A stretch of DNA of 64,000 nt. Source: Actinocorallia herbida. Its GTDB lineage: Bacteria; Actinomycetota; Actinomycetes; Streptosporangiales; Streptosporangiaceae. This document shows, piece by piece, positions 61,183-64,000 of the stretch (position 1 is its first letter; each line of letters begins with the position of its first letter). The stretch lies in NCBI RefSeq assembly GCF_003751225.1, contig NZ_RJKE01000001.1:5642001-5706000 (forward strand), given 5' to 3'. Made by a program: the position numbers and the translations under genes. Under the pieces are notes generated by a model. That model did not search any database. It saw nothing but the letters and a program-made list of their open reading frames with translations, and was not told the origin of the DNA.

Positions 61183-63140
61183 CGGACGACTCCGGATTCG
61201 TTCGGGCCGGCCGTGGCGGGAGCCGGGACCAGCGGATGAATGCAGCGGACGGTTCCGCCGCCGTGCGCCGGCGCCAACGCGACCGGCTCGTGGCATTCAT
61301 GGGTGGAGAGGGGACACCGGCTCGCGAACCGGCAGCCGGTGGGCCAGTCCTTCGGCGCCGGCACCGTGCCCCGGATCGACGGCAGCCGGTCCGGGACCGC
61401 CTCGCCCTGGGGGATGTGGGGGTTCGCGCTCATCAGCGCGCCCGTGTAGGGATGCGCGGCCTGGTCCAGGACCTCGGCCACGGTCCCGGACTCGAGCACC
61501 TGACCGGCGTACATGACGGCGACGTCGTCGCACAGGTCCGCCACCACCCCGAGGTCATGGCTGACCAGGACGACCGACAGGCCGGTGTTGTGCACCAGTG
61601 AACGCAGCAGGCTGAGGATCTCCGCCTGCACCGTCACGTCCAGGGCGGTGGTCGGCTCGTCGGCGATCAGGAGCTTCGGCGAGCCGGTGAGCGCGAGGGC
61701 GATGCAGACGCGCTGGGCCATGCCGCCGGACAGCGCGTGCGGGTGGCTGCGCAGGATCCGCGCGGGGTCGACGATGCCGACCTGGGCGAGCAGGTCGAGC
61801 GCGATGCGGCGGGCCTCGCCGCGGCCGACCCCGCGGAAGCGGCGGATGGGCTGGACGAGCTGATAGCCGATGGTGAACATCGGGTCGAGCGCGACCATCG
61901 GCTCCTGCGAGATCATCGCGATGTCCCGCCCGCGGACGTCCTGGTACTGCCGGTCGGAGAGCCCGACCAGCTCCCGGCCCTGGAAGCGGATGGAGCCGTC
62001 GCAGACCTCGACACCGTCGGGCAGCAGCCCCATCAGCGACCGCGCGGTCATCGTCTTGCCGCATCCGGACTCGCCGACCAGGCCGAGGACGGTGCCGGAC
62101 CTGACCGACACCGAGACTCCGGTGACCAGTTCCGTCCCCTCCACCACGCCGACGCGCAGATCACGCACCTCGAGCAGGGCTCCCTCGGCCCGGGTGGACG
62201 CCTCACCGGCGGCCTGAGCCGGTACGGGAAGCCGGGCCGCCCGTCGCGCGGGGCGGCGGACGGGGGCGTTCCGTTCCCGCTCACCGGAAAGGGCGTCGGC
62301 GATCTGGTTGGCCGCGATCACGGTCAGCGCGAGCACGACGCCGGTGGGGACCATCATCCAGGGGGCGTCGTAGATGTGCTGCTGAGCGCCGCCGATGAGA
62401 CCGCCCCAGCTCGGCGCCGGGATGGCCGGCCCGTAGCCCATGAAGGCGAGGCCGGCCTCGATCAGGATGCCGAGGGCGAAGAGCTGTGCCGCCTGGACGG
62501 CGATCGTGGTCGCCATGCCGGGCAGGACGTGGCGCACGTTCACCAGGAGAGAGCCGACGCCGTTCACCTTCGCCGCGTCCACATAGAGGCGGGTGCGCAG
62601 CGACTGGGCCAACGCGAGCAGGATCCGGTACACCGGTGCGGCCAGCAGCAGCCCGAGGACGGCCATGATGGCCCAGACGTGGATGCCCACCGCGCCGACG
62701 AAGGCGAGCAGGATCACGGTGGTCGGCAGCGACAGGAGCAGCTCGGCGATGCGGCTGCAGGTCCATTCGACCTTCCTCCCGTGCTCGGCCGCGAGCAGCG
62801 CCATCGGCACGCCGACGCCGAAGGCCACCGCCACTGCCAGCAGCGCAGGGCCGATCGAGATCCAGCCACTGGTGACGATCCGGGAGAAGAGGTCGCGGCC
62901 CAGTTCGTCGGTGCCGAGCCAGTGCCGGCTCGAAGGGCCGGCCAGGGCGTCGGTGAGGTCCTGGTGGTCGACTGGGAACGGCACCCACCCGCGCGCGGTC
63001 GCCGAGGCGATCATGATCAGGACCAGCCATGCGATCGCGAGCAGGGTGCCGGGGCGGTAGAGCGAGGCCTTCGGCTTGCGCCGGCCGGGCGTCGGCTCGG
63101 GCGCCGCGGACGGCTGGACGGGTTCGGTGAAGGTGTTCAT
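61179..63140 (-). CDS. Fused ABC transporter permease (DppC) and ATP-binding protein (DppD)
   Basis: One 653-residue polypeptide. Residues about 25-290 form a DppC-type permease (LGTDELGRDLFSRIVTSGW, contact loop VNGVGSLLVNVRHVLPGM); about 330-640 form a DppD-type ATPase (Walker A GESGCGKTM, signature LSGGMAQR, Walker [13 protein letters not shown], cysteine motif GCRFASRCPLSTHEC). A linker rich in Arg and Ala joins them with no stop or frameshift. Fusions of this kind are known in actinobacteria. ATG 63140 overlaps the upstream permease stop. Confidence 0.92.
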   Translation of the reverse strand: MNTFTEPVQPSAAPEPTPGRRKPKASLYRPGTLLAIAWLVLIMIASATARGWVPFPVDHQDLTDALAGPSSRHWLGTDELGRDLFSRIVTSGWISIGPALLAVAVAFGVGVPMALLAAEHGRKVEWTCSRIAELLLSLPTTVILLAFVGAVGIHVWAIMAVLGLLLAAPVYRILLALAQSLRTRLYVDAAKVNGVGSLLVNVRHVLPGMATTIAVQAAQLFALGILIEAGLAFMGYGPAIPAPSWGGLIGGAQQHIYDAPWMMVPTGVVLALTVIAANQIADALSGERERNAPVRRPARRAARLPVPAQAAGEASTRAEGALLEVRDLRVGVVEGTELVTGVSVSVRSGTVLGLVGESGCGKTMTARSLMGLLPDGVEVCDGSIRFQGRELVGLSDRQYQDVRGRDIAMISQEPMVALDPMFTIGYQLVQPIRRFRGVGRGEARRIALDLLAQVGIVDPARILRSHPHALSGGMAQRVCIALALTGSPKLLIADEPTTALDVTVQAEILSLLRSLVHNTGLSVVLVSHDLGVVADLCDDVAVMYAGQVLESGTVAEVLDQAAHPYTGALMSANPHIPQGEAVPDRLPSIRGTVPAPKDWPTGCRFASRCPLSTHECHEPVALAPAHGGGTVRCIHPLVPAPATAGPNESGVVR

Positions 63141-64000
63141 GCGGCACGTACCTGCGGGTCGAGGGCGGCGAGGACGAGGTCGAGGATCAGGTTGGTGAGG
63201 ACCACCACCGCGGTCGCGATGACGACGACGCCCTGGACCGAGGGAAAGTCGTGGGTGTCGATCGCGGTCTGTGCGGCCTGGCCGAGACCCGGGAGCGCGA
63301 AGAGCTGCTCGATGATGACCGAGCCGCCGAACAGGGCGATGAACTGGATGCCGAGCACCGACACCACCGGAGCACTCGCGAAGCGGAGCGCGTGCAGGTA
63401 GCGGATCCGCCACAGCGGCGTGCCGAGGGCCCGCAGGGTCCGGATGTGCTCCTGCTCGAGGGCGTTGACCATGCCGGCCCTGGTCGTGCGCGCGATGATC
63501 GCGGCTCCCGTCAGCCCGAGCGCGAGCACCGGGAGGGCCAGGCTTTGGAAGTACTGCGTCGGTGCGGCCGTGAACTCGACATAGCCGGTGGCGGGCAGGA
63601 GATCGGCCTTCACCGCGAGGACATAGACCAGCAGGATGCCGAGCCAGAACTGCGGCAGGGAGAGCATGACCCCGCTGGCCACCGTGATCACGCGATCGAG
63701 CCGGCCCCGGTTCACCGCCGCCGCGACCCCGATCCCGATGCCCAGGATCCCGCTGAACAGGGTGGCGAAGATCGCCATCGAGGCGGTGACCGGTATGCGA
63801 TGCAGCAGGTCCGGCCAGATGCCGTGACCGTCGATCAAGGAGACCCCGAAGTCACTGCGGATTGCATCCCCGAGCCAGCTCAGGTACTGGACGACGAGCG
63901 GACGGTCCCAGCCGAGCCGGACGTTCTCCGCCGCGATCTGGGCGGCGGTCGCCCCTTGCCCGGCGGTGATGGCTCCCGGGCTGCCGCCGGAGGCGTGTAC
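63137..64000 (-). CDS. Oligopeptide-type ABC transporter permease (DppB), partial
   Basis: The C-terminal 287 residues of a DppB permease; the N-terminus lies beyond the right edge. The extracellular region TAAQIAAENVRLGWDRPLVV and the contact loop QEHIRTLRALGTPLWRIRYL are typical. The ATGA overlap with the fusion gene shows one operon. Its substrate-binding lipoprotein should lie just outside the window. Confidence 0.9.
   Translation of the reverse strand, partial: VHASGGSPGAITAGQGATAAQIAAENVRLGWDRPLVVQYLSWLGDAIRSDFGVSLIDGHGIWPDLLHRIPVTASMAIFATLFSGILGIGIGVAAAVNRGRLDRVITVASGVMLSLPQFWLGILLVYVLAVKADLLPATGYVEFTAAPTQYFQSLALPVLALGLTGAAIIARTTRAGMVNALEQEHIRTLRALGTPLWRIRYLHALRFASAPVVSVLGIQFIALFGGSVIIEQLFALPGLGQAAQTAIDTHDFPSVQGVVVIATAVVVLTNLILDLVLAALDPQVRAA

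Overview
The window is high-GC actinomycete DNA. GTG and TTG starts, ATGA-type gene overlaps, PucR, IclR and TetR regulators, a ChoD-like GMC oxidase, a Nur-type box before a superoxide dismutase and the remnant of an FxLD-system methyltransferase all fit a soil actinobacterium. A Streptosporangiales or Thermomonosporaceae-like host is only a guess. No rRNA, tRNA, CRISPR array or replication origin was seen.

Region 1 (1-18.0 kb) follows the tail of a sensor kinase gene and looks like a module for methoxylated, lignin-type aromatics. It holds a tetrahydrofolate-dependent O-demethylase of the LigM type, followed by purU and facing folD (removal of the C1 unit), plus a GMC oxidase, two aldehyde dehydrogenases, a carotenoid/stilbene-cleaving dioxygenase, an alpha/beta hydrolase, a LigW-type 5-carboxyvanillate decarboxylase, an acyl-CoA synthetase and an acyl-CoA dehydrogenase. 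A PucR-type regulator sits in the middle. The same palindrome, TGTAY-N5-GTACA followed by GGC, occurs in both divergent promoter regions of this module.

Region 2 (18.0-28.2 kb) is a scrap region: a 5'-truncated IclR gene ending in a 12-C run, an intact Fe/Mn SOD, broken hypothetical genes, an intact IS5-type element (23702-24617) next to a phospholipase-D-fold gene, decayed NmrA and Orn/Lys/Arg-decarboxylase pieces, a MerR/quinone-oxidoreductase pair, and IS630 and IS4 remnants.

Region 3 (28.2-46.0 kb) is a second aromatic-catabolism module: three VOC (extradiol-dioxygenase-fold) proteins, two 4,5-dihydroxyphthalate-decarboxylase-like proteins, an MFS exporter, a complete oligopeptide-type ABC importer, a Rieske ferredoxin, a dienelactone hydrolase, two FAD monooxygenases, a FAH-family hydrolase and two paralogous IclR regulators. 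Five copies of a GTCCTG-N5-CAGGAC palindrome sit in its promoter regions, which suggests a single IclR regulon.

Region 4 (46-64 kb) mixes decayed genes (FtsX permease, KstD-like dehydrogenase, SDR/PucR chimera, FxLD methyltransferase) with a glycoside module: a secreted esterase, two GH78 alpha-L-rhamnosidases, a GH1 beta-glycosidase, a GPH-type sugar transporter and a second oligopeptide-type ABC importer whose permease and ATPase are fused. Together the modules suggest uptake and deglycosylation of rhamnosylated plant phenolics followed by O-demethylation, decarboxylation, hydroxylation and ring cleavage of the aglycones. That joint role is inference; the module contents are read directly from the sequence.
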